Shown here: positions 14,282 through 22,645 of the stretch, one piece after another
Position numbering within the stretch: the stretch's first letter is position 1
How the letters are laid out: every line of letters begins with the position of its first letter
Assembly: GCA_045591565.1 (NCBI GenBank)
Contig: JAZNTB010000060.1
Coordinates: 1-28,486 of the forward strand
DNA length: 28,486 nucleotides
From: UBA1738 sp045591565
Lineage (GTDB): Bacteria > Bacillota > Clostridia > UBA1381
Reading direction: 5' to 3'
The notes under the pieces: generated by a model
What the model was told of the DNA's origin: nothing
The model's database searches: none
Seen by the model: only the letters and a program-made list of their open reading frames with translations
Position numbers and translations under genes: made by a program

Positions 14282-16097
14282 TTAGCTTTTCCTCAATTCT
14301 TTTTATAATGGAATCCTTATCCATACAGTAATATTTATCAAGCTCCGACACCGTTCCGTGCGTGATTGGAACATCAGGAAAGGCGCATATGAGCATTGGA
14401 ACTGGGGTACTGCCTTCGCAAAGCACTGCGGCGCAAAGTGAGCCGATACCGCCAGTACGCGCTGCATCCTCTATGGTTACAACAAGCCTTTTTCCTGCTG
14501 CGTGTTTTGTAATAGTTTCGGTATCAAGCGGCACTATTGTGGGAAGAGCAATAAGCTCTGCACCAAAATGATTTGCAACCGATTTTGCGGTTTTTAACAT
14601 TCTTCCGCTTGAAATAACGAGCAAATCGTTGCCCTCTGAAACAATCTGTGCCTTGCTCAGCTCAAATGGCTTTCCTGTATCTTCCTGCGTATTTCCTCTT
14701 GGGTAACGGATTGCGATAGGCCCGTTATGATGGTTTATCGCATAATCCAGCATTTGAGAAAGCTCCAAAAAGCTTGACGGTGACAGAAGCGTCATATTCG
14801 GCATAGACGATAGATAGGAAATATCGTACATTCCCTGATGAGTTTCGCCGTCCTGACCGACAACGCCTGCACGGTCGAGGCACAAAACAACATGCAAATT
14901 CTGCAGGCAGACATCGTGGAGAATCTGGTCGTATGCCCTTTGCATAAAGGTTGAGTATATAGGAACAACGGGTACGAAGCCGTTAGTTGCCAAACCTGCT
15001 GCCATAGTAACTGCATGCTGTTCGGCTATTCCTACATCAAAATATCGCTTTGGGAACTTGTCCGCAAAATTAGCAAGACCGGTTCCTAAAGGCATTGCTC
15101 CTGTTATAGCAACGACCTTGTCATTTTTTTCTGCAAGATTAATAAGAGTTTGACCGAAAACGGCTGAATAGTCCTCAATAGTGCTGTTTCCGCCAACAGA
15201 TGCAGAAATTCCGTGATAAAGCTGAGGGTTTTCCTCCGCCGGCTTGTAGCCGCGCCCCTTTTTTGTGCGTATATGAATAAATGAGGAAACATCCGTCTTT
15301 TTTGCTCGTTCAAAAACTGCCTTTAAGGCTTCGGTATCGTGGCCGTCGACAGGGCCTATATAGTTAAGACCTAAATTATCAAAAAGAGTGGTCGGTATGA
15401 CCTTTCGTCTAATCGCACCCTTTGCCCTTTTTGCAGCTTTAGTTGCAGTTTCAGCGCCGATTGGCAGACTGCTCAAAAATTCTTCTATTGCGTCCTTGGA
15501 TTTGAAATATTCCGGATGCTGACGCATTTTCTGAAGATAGCGTGAAAGTCCGCCCACATTGTGTGAGATACTCATTTCATTATCATTCAGGACAAAAATC
15601 ACTTTAGAACCCGAATGACCGGCGTCGTTTAATGCCTCGAAAATCATACCTCCTGTAAGAGCACCATCGCCAAAAACAGCAACAACATCATAGTCATCGC
15701 CTGATAAGTCGCGTGCCCGTGCGATTCCCAGAGCAGCAGATGCTGAGGTGGAAGAATGTCCCGTATTAAAGGCATCGTATATGCTTTCGGTAGTTTTCGG
15801 GAAGCCGCTCATTCCACCAAAGGAACGAAGGCTTGAAAAGCCCTCACTTCTTCCGGAAAGGATTTTGTGGACATAGGACTGATGTCCCACATCCCACACA
15901 AGCCTGTCGCTGGAAAAATCGAAAACTGAATAAAGCGCCAGAGTAAGCTCCACAACGCCAAGGTTTGACGCTAAGTGTCCTCCGGTTTTTGAAACCGACT
16001 TTATTAAAAACTTGCGTATTTCATAGGCAAGCTGCTTTAGTTCATCGGTTGAAAGATTTCGAATGTCCTTCGGAAGATTAAGTTCATTTATATTCAT
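14274..16097 (-). CDS. dxs: 1-deoxy-D-xylulose-5-phosphate synthase
   Basis: Dxs condenses pyruvate and glyceraldehyde 3-phosphate with thiamine diphosphate, the first MEP-pathway step. The 607-residue protein has the transketolase-like order: GGHLASNLGVVELT, the ThDP/magnesium motif GDGALTGGMIFEALNDAG, LNDNEMSISHNVGG, the pyrimidine-domain DRAGVVGQDGETHQG motif, and the C-terminal domain with AARTGGIGS. The frame continues to a TTG at 16115, but AAGGTG at 16107-16112 is ideally spaced for ATG 16097 and the encoded start MNINELNLPKDI is typical. The gene has its own promoter in the folC-dxs gap and overlaps tlyA by eight bases. Confidence 0.97.
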   Translation of the reverse strand: MNINELNLPKDIRNLSTDELKQLAYEIRKFLIKSVSKTGGHLASNLGVVELTLALYSVFDFSSDRLVWDVGHQSYVHKILSGRSEGFSSLRSFGGMSGFPKTTESIYDAFNTGHSSTSASAALGIARARDLSGDDYDVVAVFGDGALTGGMIFEALNDAGHSGSKVIFVLNDNEMSISHNVGGLSRYLQKMRQHPEYFKSKDAIEEFLSSLPIGAETATKAAKRAKGAIRRKVIPTTLFDNLGLNYIGPVDGHDTEALKAVFERAKKTDVSSFIHIRTKKGRGYKPAEENPQLYHGISASVGGNSTIEDYSAVFGQTLINLAEKNDKVVAITGAMPLGTGLANFADKFPKRYFDVGIAEQHAVTMAAGLATNGFVPVVPIYSTFMQRAYDQILHDVCLQNLHVVLCLDRAGVVGQDGETHQGMYDISYLSSMPNMTLLSPSSFLELSQMLDYAINHHNGPIAIRYPRGNTQEDTGKPFELSKAQIVSEGNDLLVISSGRMLKTAKSVANHFGAELIALPTIVPLDTETITKHAAGKRLVVTIEDAARTGGIGSLCAAVLCEGSTPVPMLICAFPDVPITHGTVSELDKYYCMDKDSIIKRIEEKLNG

Positions 16098-16134
16098 AAG
16101 TGCAAGCACCTTCAATCATTGTCATTATGGTTAT

Positions 16135-16163
16135 ATAGTACCACATTTTTTTCGTGTTGTAAA
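16135..16163 (-). promoter_or_regulatory. Promoter of the dxs-tlyA-ispE operon
   Basis: On the minus strand TTTACA (16163-16158), 17 bases, TACTAT (16140-16135). It lies in the gap after the folC stop, so the isoprenoid block can be expressed apart from valS-folC. No terminator is visible between folC and this promoter. Confidence 0.6.
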
Positions 16164-16169
16164 GAAATT

Positions 16170-17342
16170 TCAGTTTTTAAAGAAGCTCCTTATGCTGCCG
16201 GCTAGGTAAAGTGAGCCGCAAACGCAGACAATATCGCTGTCGCTGCACATACCAAGTGCCGTATTTACAGCGGAAACAGGATTGCTTTCAGCCTTTGCAC
16301 CGGTAAATTCTTTTTTGAGAATATCAGCACTTATGCAACGCGGCATATCAAGCTCGGTAACTATGACAGCCTTTGCAAAGGAATCTATCATTTTTGCACT
16401 TTCGGAAATATCCTTGTCCTGCATCATGGCAACGACAAAAATCACATTTTTCCCAAGAGCAGAAAGGGAGGAGATAAGTGCTTTTACGCCGTCGGGATTG
16501 TGACCGCCGTCCAAAATGAGGTTGTGGCGCAAAAACTCAAAGCGCGCAACCCATTCGGTGTGCAAAAGACCATATTCTATATGTTCGTTGCTAACACCTA
16601 AAAGCCGTGTAATTTCAACTGCCACAGCAGCATTGGATTTCTGGTAATCACCCGATAAGGAAAGCTCATATTCTGTATCCTTCTTTGCCACAACAAGTGA
16701 AGCAGAGCGAAGCCGGCATTCTGATTTTATAACGGTAAGCGCCTTTTCCTCCTGATTTGCGGAGGTGACCACCGGAGTATTACCTTTTATGATGCCGCAT
16801 TTTTCGGATGTAATTTTTTCTATGGTATCACCTAAAAACTCTGTATGGTCAAGACCTATTTTCGTAATGGCACATACCTTGGGAGTCTTAATGACATTGG
16901 TGGCGTCGAGCCTGCCGCCAAGGCCTGTTTCCAAAACAACATAATCGCATTTTTGCTCGGCAAAGTAGATAAAAGCCATTGCAGTAATCTGCGCAAAGAC
17001 AGAAATCTCAATCCCGAGGCGGTCGATGTTTTCTTTGACGAGGGTTGCAATCCTTGCAAGGTCTGAATCAGGAATATTCTCACCGTTTACCTTTATGCGT
17101 TCATTGAACACCTCGATAAAGGGAGAGGTATAAAGTCCTACTTTATATCCGGCTGCACGCAGGATTGAATCTGTCATAGCACAGACCGAGCCTTTTCCAT
17201 TAGTACCTGCCACATGAATAAAGGAAAGCTTATCCTGTGGATTACCAAGCTTTAAAAGCAGCTTTTCAAGGTCATCATTTCCAAGTATTTTTGAGAATTT
17301 AGGAGTGTCATTTATATATTTTAAAGTTTCATTGTAGTCCAT
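16170..17342 (-). CDS. folC: Bifunctional folylpolyglutamate synthase / dihydrofolate synthase
   Basis: FolC adds glutamate to dihydropteroate and to folates, retaining them in the cell. It is a Mur-ligase-fold ATP enzyme. The 390-residue protein has the P-loop HVAGTNGKGSV (43-53), the YTSPFIEVFNERI segment typical of FolC (71-83), ETGLGGRLDATN, and LDGGHNPDG in the C-terminal domain. It is shorter than many FolC proteins (about 430 residues), the shortening lying mostly in the middle. ATG 17342 has AGG seven bases upstream, whereas ATG 17348 is too close to it, so 17342 is preferred. It follows valS, the order seen in Bacillus. Confidence 0.94.
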   Translation of the reverse strand: MDYNETLKYINDTPKFSKILGNDDLEKLLLKLGNPQDKLSFIHVAGTNGKGSVCAMTDSILRAAGYKVGLYTSPFIEVFNERIKVNGENIPDSDLARIATLVKENIDRLGIEISVFAQITAMAFIYFAEQKCDYVVLETGLGGRLDATNVIKTPKVCAITKIGLDHTEFLGDTIEKITSEKCGIIKGNTPVVTSANQEEKALTVIKSECRLRSASLVVAKKDTEYELSLSGDYQKSNAAVAVEITRLLGVSNEHIEYGLLHTEWVARFEFLRHNLILDGGHNPDGVKALISSLSALGKNVIFVVAMMQDKDISESAKMIDSFAKAVIVTELDMPRCISADILKKEFTGAKAESNPVSAVNTALGMCSDSDIVCVCGSLYLAGSIRSFFKN

Positions 17343-17356
17343 AGTCATACCTAAAA

Positions 17357-17379
17357 GGGACAGATAAATTACCTGTCCC
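17357..17379 (-). other. Intercistronic hairpin between valS and folC
   Basis: GGGACAG and CTGTCCC (17357-17363 with 17373-17379) form a 7-bp stem with a nine-base loop, followed on the minus strand by TTTT and then the folC ribosome site. It may be a weak terminator that lowers folC relative to valS, or an RNA-stability element. Confidence 0.55.
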
Positions 17380-17386
17380 CGTATTG

Positions 17387-20029
17387 TTACATATTTTCAA
17401 GATTTGCGATACTCTCCAGAACTTTTTCGAGCATTTCGCTGTACTTTCTGCCTTTTTCCTTTTCTTCATCGATAACCTTTTGAGGAGCCTTTGCAACGAA
17501 ACCTTCGTTTGAAAGCTTACCTTCAACACGCTTGATTTCGCCTTCAAGCTTTTTCTTTTCGGCATTTAGTCTTAAAAGCTCCTTGTCCTTATCAACAAGC
17601 TCACCCATCGGTATAAAGATTTCCGCACTGTCAACAACGATGTTAACGGCGTTTGCATCTATACCTGATTTGTCAGATGTAATAACAGCCTCTTGCGCAG
17701 ATGCAAGCTTTTCGAAGAAGACAGAACCCTTGGAGAAGATATCAGCCTTATCGGTAACGATAATAACCTTTGCCTTTTTAGAAGGTGGAACATTCATTTC
17801 ACTTCTGCGGTTTCTGATAGCAGAGATAGCGCCCATGATAAGCTCCATATTTTTTTCGTCTTCTGTAAAGTCAAGTGCAGGATTATATTTCGGATAATCG
17901 CTTATAACAATACTTTCGCCCTCATGCGGAAGATGCTGCCAGATTTCTTCTGTAATAAACGGCATAAACGGATGCAGCAGCTTCATTGTGTTTGAAAGAA
18001 CATAGGTAAGAACATATTGCGCTGTTTTTGCAGTAGGGTTTTCCTTGTCGAAAAGACGAGGCTTTACAAGCTCGATATACCAATCGCAGAAGTTGTCCCA
18101 GATGAAGTCGTAAAGTTTTGAAACAGCAACACCAAGCTCGAATTTATCGAGATTTTCGGTAACTTCCTTTACAACTGTATTGTATTTTGAAAGTATCCAC
18201 TTATCTTCAAGCTGAAGCTCTGCTGAATCCGGCAGCTTGTTTTCAGTAATATCAAGATTCATAAGAGTAAAACGGGAAGCATTCCAAATCTTGTTTGCAA
18301 AGTTACGGCTTGCCTCAACTCTTTCCATATAGAAACGCATATCGTTTCCGGGAGCGTTACCTGTTGCTAAAGTAAATCTTAAAGCGTCTGCACCATAATC
18401 CTTTATAACTTCCAGAGGGTCGATACCGTTGCCTAAGGATTTAGACATCTTTCTACCTTGTGAATCACGCACCAAACCGTGGATAAACACATGCTTAAAT
18501 GGTGCCTTGCCTGTATGCTCTAAGGCTGAGAAAATCATTCTTGATACCCAGAAGAAGATAATGTCATAGCCTGTTACTAAAACACTTGTCGGGTAGAAGT
18601 AGTCAAGGTCAGCGGTTTTATCCGGCCAGCCGAGTGTTGAGAATGGCCAGAGCGCTGATGAGAACCAAGTATCTAAAACATCCTCGTCCTGCTTAACCTT
18701 GCCACCACAATGCGGACAAGTTGTAATATCCTCTTTTGAAACAATAGTTTCACCGCAATCCTGACAGTAGAAGGCAGGAATTCTGTGACCCCACCAAAGC
18801 TGACGGGAGATACACCAGTCGAACACATTTTCCATCCAGTTCATATATGTTTTAGAGAAACGCTCAGGTACGAACTGCGTGTCGCCGTCCTTGACAGCGC
18901 GGATTGCAGGCTCAGCAAGAGGCTTCATCTTAACAAACCACTGCTTGGAAATAATAGGTTCAACCGTAGTTCCGCAGCGGTAGCATGTACCTACATTGTG
19001 GGCATGGTCTTCAATCTTAACCAAAAGGCCCATTTCGGTAAGGTCAGAAATCATAGCCTTGCGGCATTCGGAGCGGTCCATACCCTCATATTTTCCGGCA
19101 TATGAGTTCATTGTCGCGTCATCGTTCATAACCTTGATTTGCTCTAAGTTATGGCGCATACCAACCTCGAAGTCATTAGGGTCATGAGCAGGAGTAATCT
19201 TAACGCAGCCTGTACCGAATTCCTTGTCAACATATTCGTCAGCAATGACCGGAATTTCACGGTTTGTAAGAGGAAGAAGGAGCATTTTTCCTACTAAATC
19301 CTTATAACGCTCATCCTCAGGGTTAACGGCAACTGCAGTATCACCGAACAGGGTTTCAGGACGGGTTGTGGCGATGGTAACAAACTCGTCTGTGCCCTTT
19401 ACAGGATACTTGATGTGCCAGAAATGTCCTGCCTGCTCCTCGTGCTCAACCTCTGCATCGGAAAGAGCGGTTATACAATGCGGACACCAGTTTATAATTC
19501 TTGAGCCTTGATAGATAAGGCCCTTGTTGTAGAGGTTAACAAATACCTCGCGAACAGCTTTAGAGCAGCCCTCGTCCATAGTAAAACGCTCTCTGTCCCA
19601 GTCACAGGATGAACCAATCTTTTTAAGCTGATTTATAATTCTGTTGCCGTACTGGTTCTTCCAGTCCCAAACACGCTCTAAGAACTTTTCTCTGCCAAGG
19701 TCGTATCTTGTAAGTCCTTCATTAACACGCAGGTTTTCCTCAACCTTAATCTGCGTTGCGATACCTGCGTGGTCGGTACCGGGGAGCCAGAGGGCATTAT
19801 AACCCTGCATTCTTTTGTATCTTATTAAAATATCCTGAAGTGTTTCGTCAAGAGCGTGTCCCATATGGAGCTGTCCCGTAACATTCGGAGGCGGGATAAC
19901 TATGGTAAACGGCTCCTTTTCAGAATCAGGCTCTGCGTGGAAGTATCCTTTTTCCACCCAGTTTTTATATAATTTGTCCTCAAATTCGGACGGGTTATAG
20001 GTTTTTGCTATATTTTTATTGTCGTCCAT
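17387..20029 (-). CDS. valS: Valyl-tRNA synthetase
   Basis: ValRS charges tRNA-Val and edits mischarged threonine. The 880-residue class I synthetase has PPPNVTGQLHMGHAL (46-60) with the HIGH-type HMGH motif, the CP1 editing region with TTRPETLFGDTAVAV (221-235), a CQDCG...CPHCGG metal-knuckle (422-443), KMSKS (527-531), a DWYIELVK anticodon-domain stretch and a C-terminal coiled coil (about 815-870). The frame stays open to 20065, but AGGAGG at 20037-20042 fixes the start at ATG 20029. A consensus-like promoter lies directly upstream. The leader is short and holds no T-box, which is notable because many Bacillota valS genes are T-box controlled. Confidence 0.97.
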   Translation of the reverse strand: MDDNKNIAKTYNPSEFEDKLYKNWVEKGYFHAEPDSEKEPFTIVIPPPNVTGQLHMGHALDETLQDILIRYKRMQGYNALWLPGTDHAGIATQIKVEENLRVNEGLTRYDLGREKFLERVWDWKNQYGNRIINQLKKIGSSCDWDRERFTMDEGCSKAVREVFVNLYNKGLIYQGSRIINWCPHCITALSDAEVEHEEQAGHFWHIKYPVKGTDEFVTIATTRPETLFGDTAVAVNPEDERYKDLVGKMLLLPLTNREIPVIADEYVDKEFGTGCVKITPAHDPNDFEVGMRHNLEQIKVMNDDATMNSYAGKYEGMDRSECRKAMISDLTEMGLLVKIEDHAHNVGTCYRCGTTVEPIISKQWFVKMKPLAEPAIRAVKDGDTQFVPERFSKTYMNWMENVFDWCISRQLWWGHRIPAFYCQDCGETIVSKEDITTCPHCGGKVKQDEDVLDTWFSSALWPFSTLGWPDKTADLDYFYPTSVLVTGYDIIFFWVSRMIFSALEHTGKAPFKHVFIHGLVRDSQGRKMSKSLGNGIDPLEVIKDYGADALRFTLATGNAPGNDMRFYMERVEASRNFANKIWNASRFTLMNLDITENKLPDSAELQLEDKWILSKYNTVVKEVTENLDKFELGVAVSKLYDFIWDNFCDWYIELVKPRLFDKENPTAKTAQYVLTYVLSNTMKLLHPFMPFITEEIWQHLPHEGESIVISDYPKYNPALDFTEDEKNMELIMGAISAIRNRRSEMNVPPSKKAKVIIVTDKADIFSKGSVFFEKLASAQEAVITSDKSGIDANAVNIVVDSAEIFIPMGELVDKDKELLRLNAEKKKLEGEIKRVEGKLSNEGFVAKAPQKVIDEEKEKGRKYSEMLEKVLESIANLENM

Positions 20030-20070
20030 CAGTATTCCTCCTATATAATGCGCATAATAATTCAATATAC

Positions 20071-20099
20071 ATTATCGCATTTTTTTATATATTTGTCAA
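20071..20099 (-). promoter_or_regulatory. Promoter of valS-folC
   Basis: On the minus strand TTGACA (20099-20094), 17 bases, GATAAT (20076-20071), giving a leader of about 35 bases to ATG 20029. Confidence 0.75.
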
Positions 20100-20165
20100 G
20101 CAAAAGAGTAATATTATTGCAAGTTACTGAATAAATATAATTTATGAAGTGAGGAGGAATAGACA

Positions 20166-20783
20166 ATGGAAAACTATATTGCGAATAATCGGGCGGAAGT
20201 TATCGGCGAGGTTGCAAGTGAGCTTGAGCTGAGCCACGAAATCTACGGTGAGAAATTTTATCTGTTTACATTAAAGATACCTCGCCTGTCCGGAATTAGC
20301 GATAATGTAAAGGTCATGATATCCGACAGATTACTGTCTGAAATGCCGCTTGTGGTTGGAGACGCAGTGGAGATAGACGGTCAGTTCCGCTCCTATAACA
20401 GCTATGAAAACGGAGATAACAGGCTGGTGCTGACAGTTTTTGCAAAGGATATCAGATATGCGGAGAATACAGAGGAAAAAAATCCGAATTCGCTCTATTT
20501 AAACGGGTTTATCTGTAAGCCTCCTGTTTATCGCACAACGCCTTTCGGCAGAGAGATAACCGACATTCTTCTGGCAGTTAACAGAAGCTACAACAAGTCG
20601 GACTATATCCCTGTTATTGCGTGGGGCAGAAATGCACGCTTTTGTAAGAACATTAATGTAGGCGACAACATTAAGGTATGGGGTAGAATTCAGTCGCGTG
20701 TTTATCAAAAGCACATTTCAGAGGATGAAGTGATTGAAAAAACTGCCTATGAAGTGTCAGTAAGTCGCATGGAAACTGTATAG
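20166..20783 (+). CDS. Single-stranded DNA-binding-like protein with two OB folds
   Basis: This 205-residue protein appears to contain two OB-fold units. The N-terminal one (about 8-100) is an OB-like region ending VGDAVEIDGQFRSY. The C-terminal one (about 107-200) has the SSB-like pattern YLNGFICKPPVYRTTPFGRE, an AVNRSYNKSDYIPVIAWGR stretch, then VGDNIKVWGRIQSR. It resembles single-strand DNA-binding proteins found in Clostridia but lacks the acidic SSB tail for partner proteins, so it is probably an accessory paralogue rather than the main SSB. The ATG has GGAGG eight bases upstream. A gap of about 25 bases separates it from spoIIAA on the same strand, so co-expression is possible. DNA binding is inferred from the fold. 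Confidence 0.75.
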   Translation: MENYIANNRAEVIGEVASELELSHEIYGEKFYLFTLKIPRLSGISDNVKVMISDRLLSEMPLVVGDAVEIDGQFRSYNSYENGDNRLVLTVFAKDIRYAENTEEKNPNSLYLNGFICKPPVYRTTPFGREITDILLAVNRSYNKSDYIPVIAWGRNARFCKNINVGDNIKVWGRIQSRVYQKHISEDEVIEKTAYEVSVSRMETV

Positions 20784-20811
20784 GAATAAAGGAACGAAGG
20801 AGGAACTTTTG

Positions 20812-21153
20812 GTGGAAGTTAAACTGTTAGGAGAAAAAAAGGCTCTTTTGGTGAGAGTATCAGGAGAGCTTGATCACCACATGGCGGCGAAAATCAAGGA
20901 GGAGGTTGACAATAAACTGCGGTCGAGTAATGCCGTGAACATAATATTCGATTTTTCCGACCTTGCCTTTATGGACTCGTCGGGCATCGGGGTGATAATG
21001 GGCAGATACAAAAAGGCGCGCACCCTTGGAGGGCGCGTCATTGCCTATGGAGTAAACGCACAGATTCTCAGAATTATAGAAATGTCGGGAATAGATAAAA
21101 TTATCAAGCTGACGCCAAGCTTTGAAAAAGCGGTAAGGCTGCTTGATAAGTAG
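20812..21153 (+). CDS. spoIIAA: Anti-sigma F factor antagonist SpoIIAA
   Basis: This is a STAS-domain protein of 113 residues. In the sporulation switch its dephosphorylated form binds SpoIIAB and frees sigma F in the forespore. It has GELDHHMA (18-25) and MDSSGIGVIMGRYK (54-67), where S56 matches the serine phosphorylated by SpoIIAB in Bacillus. The GTG at 20812 is eight bases after AGGAGG; TTG at 20809 (one residue longer) is the alternative. It is first of the classic three-gene spoIIA operon: 15 bases before spoIIAB, which overlaps sigF. Confidence 0.95.
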   Translation: MEVKLLGEKKALLVRVSGELDHHMAAKIKEEVDNKLRSSNAVNIIFDFSDLAFMDSSGIGVIMGRYKKARTLGGRVIAYGVNAQILRIIEMSGIDKIIKLTPSFEKAVRLLDK

Positions 21154-21168
21154 AAAGGAGAAACAAAA

Positions 21169-21627
21169 GTGGATAATGTAATGAGCGTGGAGTTTTTAAA
21201 TAAATCGGAAAATGAGAGCTTTGCAAGGATTGTAGCGGCAGCATTTGCGTCGACATTAAATCCTACTGCACCCGAGCTTGCGGAAATAAAAACGGCGGTG
21301 TCGGAGGCGGTAACCAATGCTATCATTCATGGATATGAAAATTCTGTGGGAATGGTGCGGCTCGAGGGAAAGATAAAGGGAAGATGCGTAGAGTTCACGA
21401 TTTCTGATGACGGCTGGGGAATAGAGGATGTGGAAAAGGCAAGAGAACCTCTTTTTACCGGAAAGCCTGATGCAGAGCGTTCGGGAATGGGATTTTCCAT
21501 TATGGAAAGCTTTATGGACAGAGTATGCGTAAAAAGCAGACCCGGTGAGGGAACGCAAGTAAGAATGAGCAAAATGATAGGTCTTGACAAAGAGACGACG
21601 GGCGAAGATTTATGGACAGAAATATAA
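21169..21627 (+). CDS. spoIIAB: Anti-sigma F factor / serine kinase SpoIIAB
   Basis: SpoIIAB binds and inhibits sigma F and phosphorylates SpoIIAA. The 152-residue GHKL ATPase shows the N-box EAVTNAIIHGYE (46-57), the G1 box DDGWGI (80-85) and the SGMGFSIM ATP-lid segment (105-112). GTG 21169 has GGAG eight bases upstream. The 3' end runs 16 bases past the sigF start, so the inhibitor and its sigma factor are probably translated in a coupled, stoichiometric way. The C-terminus extends slightly beyond the fold (about 138-152). Confidence 0.95.
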   Translation: MDNVMSVEFLNKSENESFARIVAAAFASTLNPTAPELAEIKTAVSEAVTNAIIHGYENSVGMVRLEGKIKGRCVEFTISDDGWGIEDVEKAREPLFTGKPDAERSGMGFSIMESFMDRVCVKSRPGEGTQVRMSKMIGLDKETTGEDLWTEI

Positions 21628-22322
21628 TACTGCTGGAGCAGTACAGGAGCGGAGATGTATCGGCAAGAGATGCTCTTTGCAGCGAAAATATGGGACTTGT
21701 CTGGAATGTAGTCAAAAAGTTTGCCGGAGGCGGCATAGAAAGTGAGGACCTTGCACAGACCGGTACCATCGGGCTTTTGAAGGCTATCGACAATTTTGAC
21801 GAATCATTTGGAGTAAAGTTTTCTACATACGCCGTCCCTATGATTATAGGCGAGATACGGCGGTTTTTGCGTGATGACGGGATTATTAAAGTAAGCCGCA
21901 GTCTTAAACAGAATGCATATAAGGGTTATAGGGCGAGGGAAGAGCTTTCAGTAAAGCTTTCAAGAGAGCCGACTATGGCAGAGATATCGAATAAGTGCGG
22001 AGTCAGCGTGGAGGAGCTGGTGGAGGCATTTGAGGCTACCGCAGTACCTGAGTCAATAAACCGTGAGGCTTATTCCGATTCGAATGAAGAATTTGCAGAC
22101 AGGCTCGGCTCTTTTGATGAGGAAGAAAAGATTGTAAACCGTATAGCGGTAAAGAATATTTTGGATTCTCTTTCACCGAGGGAGCGGCAGATACTTGTCC
22201 TTCGGTATTTCAAAGGAAAAACCCAACAGGAGATTGCTCCGATTGTGGGAGTTTCGCAGGTACAGGTTTCACGGATTGAAAAGAAGGTATTAGAGCGTGT
22301 CAGGAAGGAGCAGAACTGCTGA
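21612..22322 (+). CDS. sigF: RNA polymerase sporulation sigma factor SigF
   Basis: Sigma F directs the first forespore-specific transcription during endospore formation. The 236-residue sigma-70 protein has region 2 (about 15-90) with SEDLAQTGTIGLLKAIDNFD and KFSTYAVPMIIGEIRRFLRD, a region 3 segment (about 95-150) with SLKQNAYKG, and region 4 (180-232) with LSPRERQILVLRYF and a helix-turn-helix ending SQVQVSRIEKK. The RDDGIIKVSRS motif is typical of SigF/SigG, and the operon position after spoIIAB identifies SigF. It has only a weak ribosome site and overlaps spoIIAB, so translation likely depends on coupling. The last 23 bases overlap a convergent small gene. Confidence 0.96.
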   Translation: MDRNIILLEQYRSGDVSARDALCSENMGLVWNVVKKFAGGGIESEDLAQTGTIGLLKAIDNFDESFGVKFSTYAVPMIIGEIRRFLRDDGIIKVSRSLKQNAYKGYRAREELSVKLSREPTMAEISNKCGVSVEELVEAFEATAVPESINREAYSDSNEEFADRLGSFDEEEKIVNRIAVKNILDSLSPRERQILVLRYFKGKTQQEIAPIVGVSQVQVSRIEKKVLERVRKEQNC

Positions 22323-22560
22323 GTGAACAGTTATCCTTTCCTATTTTGAGAGTATAGACGGTGTCTGCATCTATCGACAGCCATAGGTCGAATATTACCT
22401 TTTGCCGTCCGTTTAAAATCACTATCCGCACAGAACCGGGTTCAAGTGATTCAAAATGAGTTTGACAATCGGGAATAACATCAGAAAAAAACGGAATTTC
22501 GTCAATGTAAACCGAAACTGCAAAAGGGCAGTTGTTTTTGACCGATATGCAAGACATCAT
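22300..22560 (-). CDS. Small protein of unknown function, convergent with sigF
   Basis: I do not recognise this 86-residue protein. Support for it is an excellent ribosome site, GGAGGTGAT (22572-22564), seven bases before ATG 22560, with a second ATG directly after. The frame extends upstream to 22608 but that part spans the ribosome site. The sequence alternates hydrophobic and polar residues (KNNCPFAVSVYIDE, SVRIVILNG, ADTVYTLKIGK), suggesting an all-beta domain. There is no signal peptide or membrane helix, and it has three cysteines. It overlaps the 3' end of sigF by 23 bases. A CATATTA box (22587-22581) 18 bases after GGATG (22610-22606) resembles a forespore sigma G/F promoter, though GGATG is also part of a terminator stem. 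Confidence 0.6.
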   Translation of the reverse strand: MMSCISVKNNCPFAVSVYIDEIPFFSDVIPDCQTHFESLEPGSVRIVILNGRQKVIFDLWLSIDADTVYTLKIGKDNCSLSSSAPS

Positions 22561-22597
22561 TTTATCACCTCCATACAATATAATATGAGGTTTACAT

Positions 22598-22645
22598 AAA
22601 AAATGCATCCTTAAAGATAACTACTTGTAAGGATGCTGTTTTTTT
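22598..22645. terminator. Bidirectional terminator after nudF (and for sigF read-through)
   Basis: GCATCCTTA (22605-22613) pairs with TAAGGATGC (22628-22636) over a 14-base loop. On the minus strand the stem is followed by A then six Ts, ending the luxS-nudF operon. On the plus strand it is followed by TG and seven Ts, and it is the first clear terminator after sigF. Confidence 0.85.

Noticed and set aside
20092..20101. Spo0A box (TTTGTCAAG) upstream of the SSB-like and spoIIA genes
   Set aside because: It is a one-sided partial match that coincides exactly with the -35 hexamer of the valS promoter on the other strand, which explains it better.
20030..20165. T-box leader for valS
   Set aside because: The predicted leader is only about 35 bases and lacks the T-box sequence and an antiterminator.
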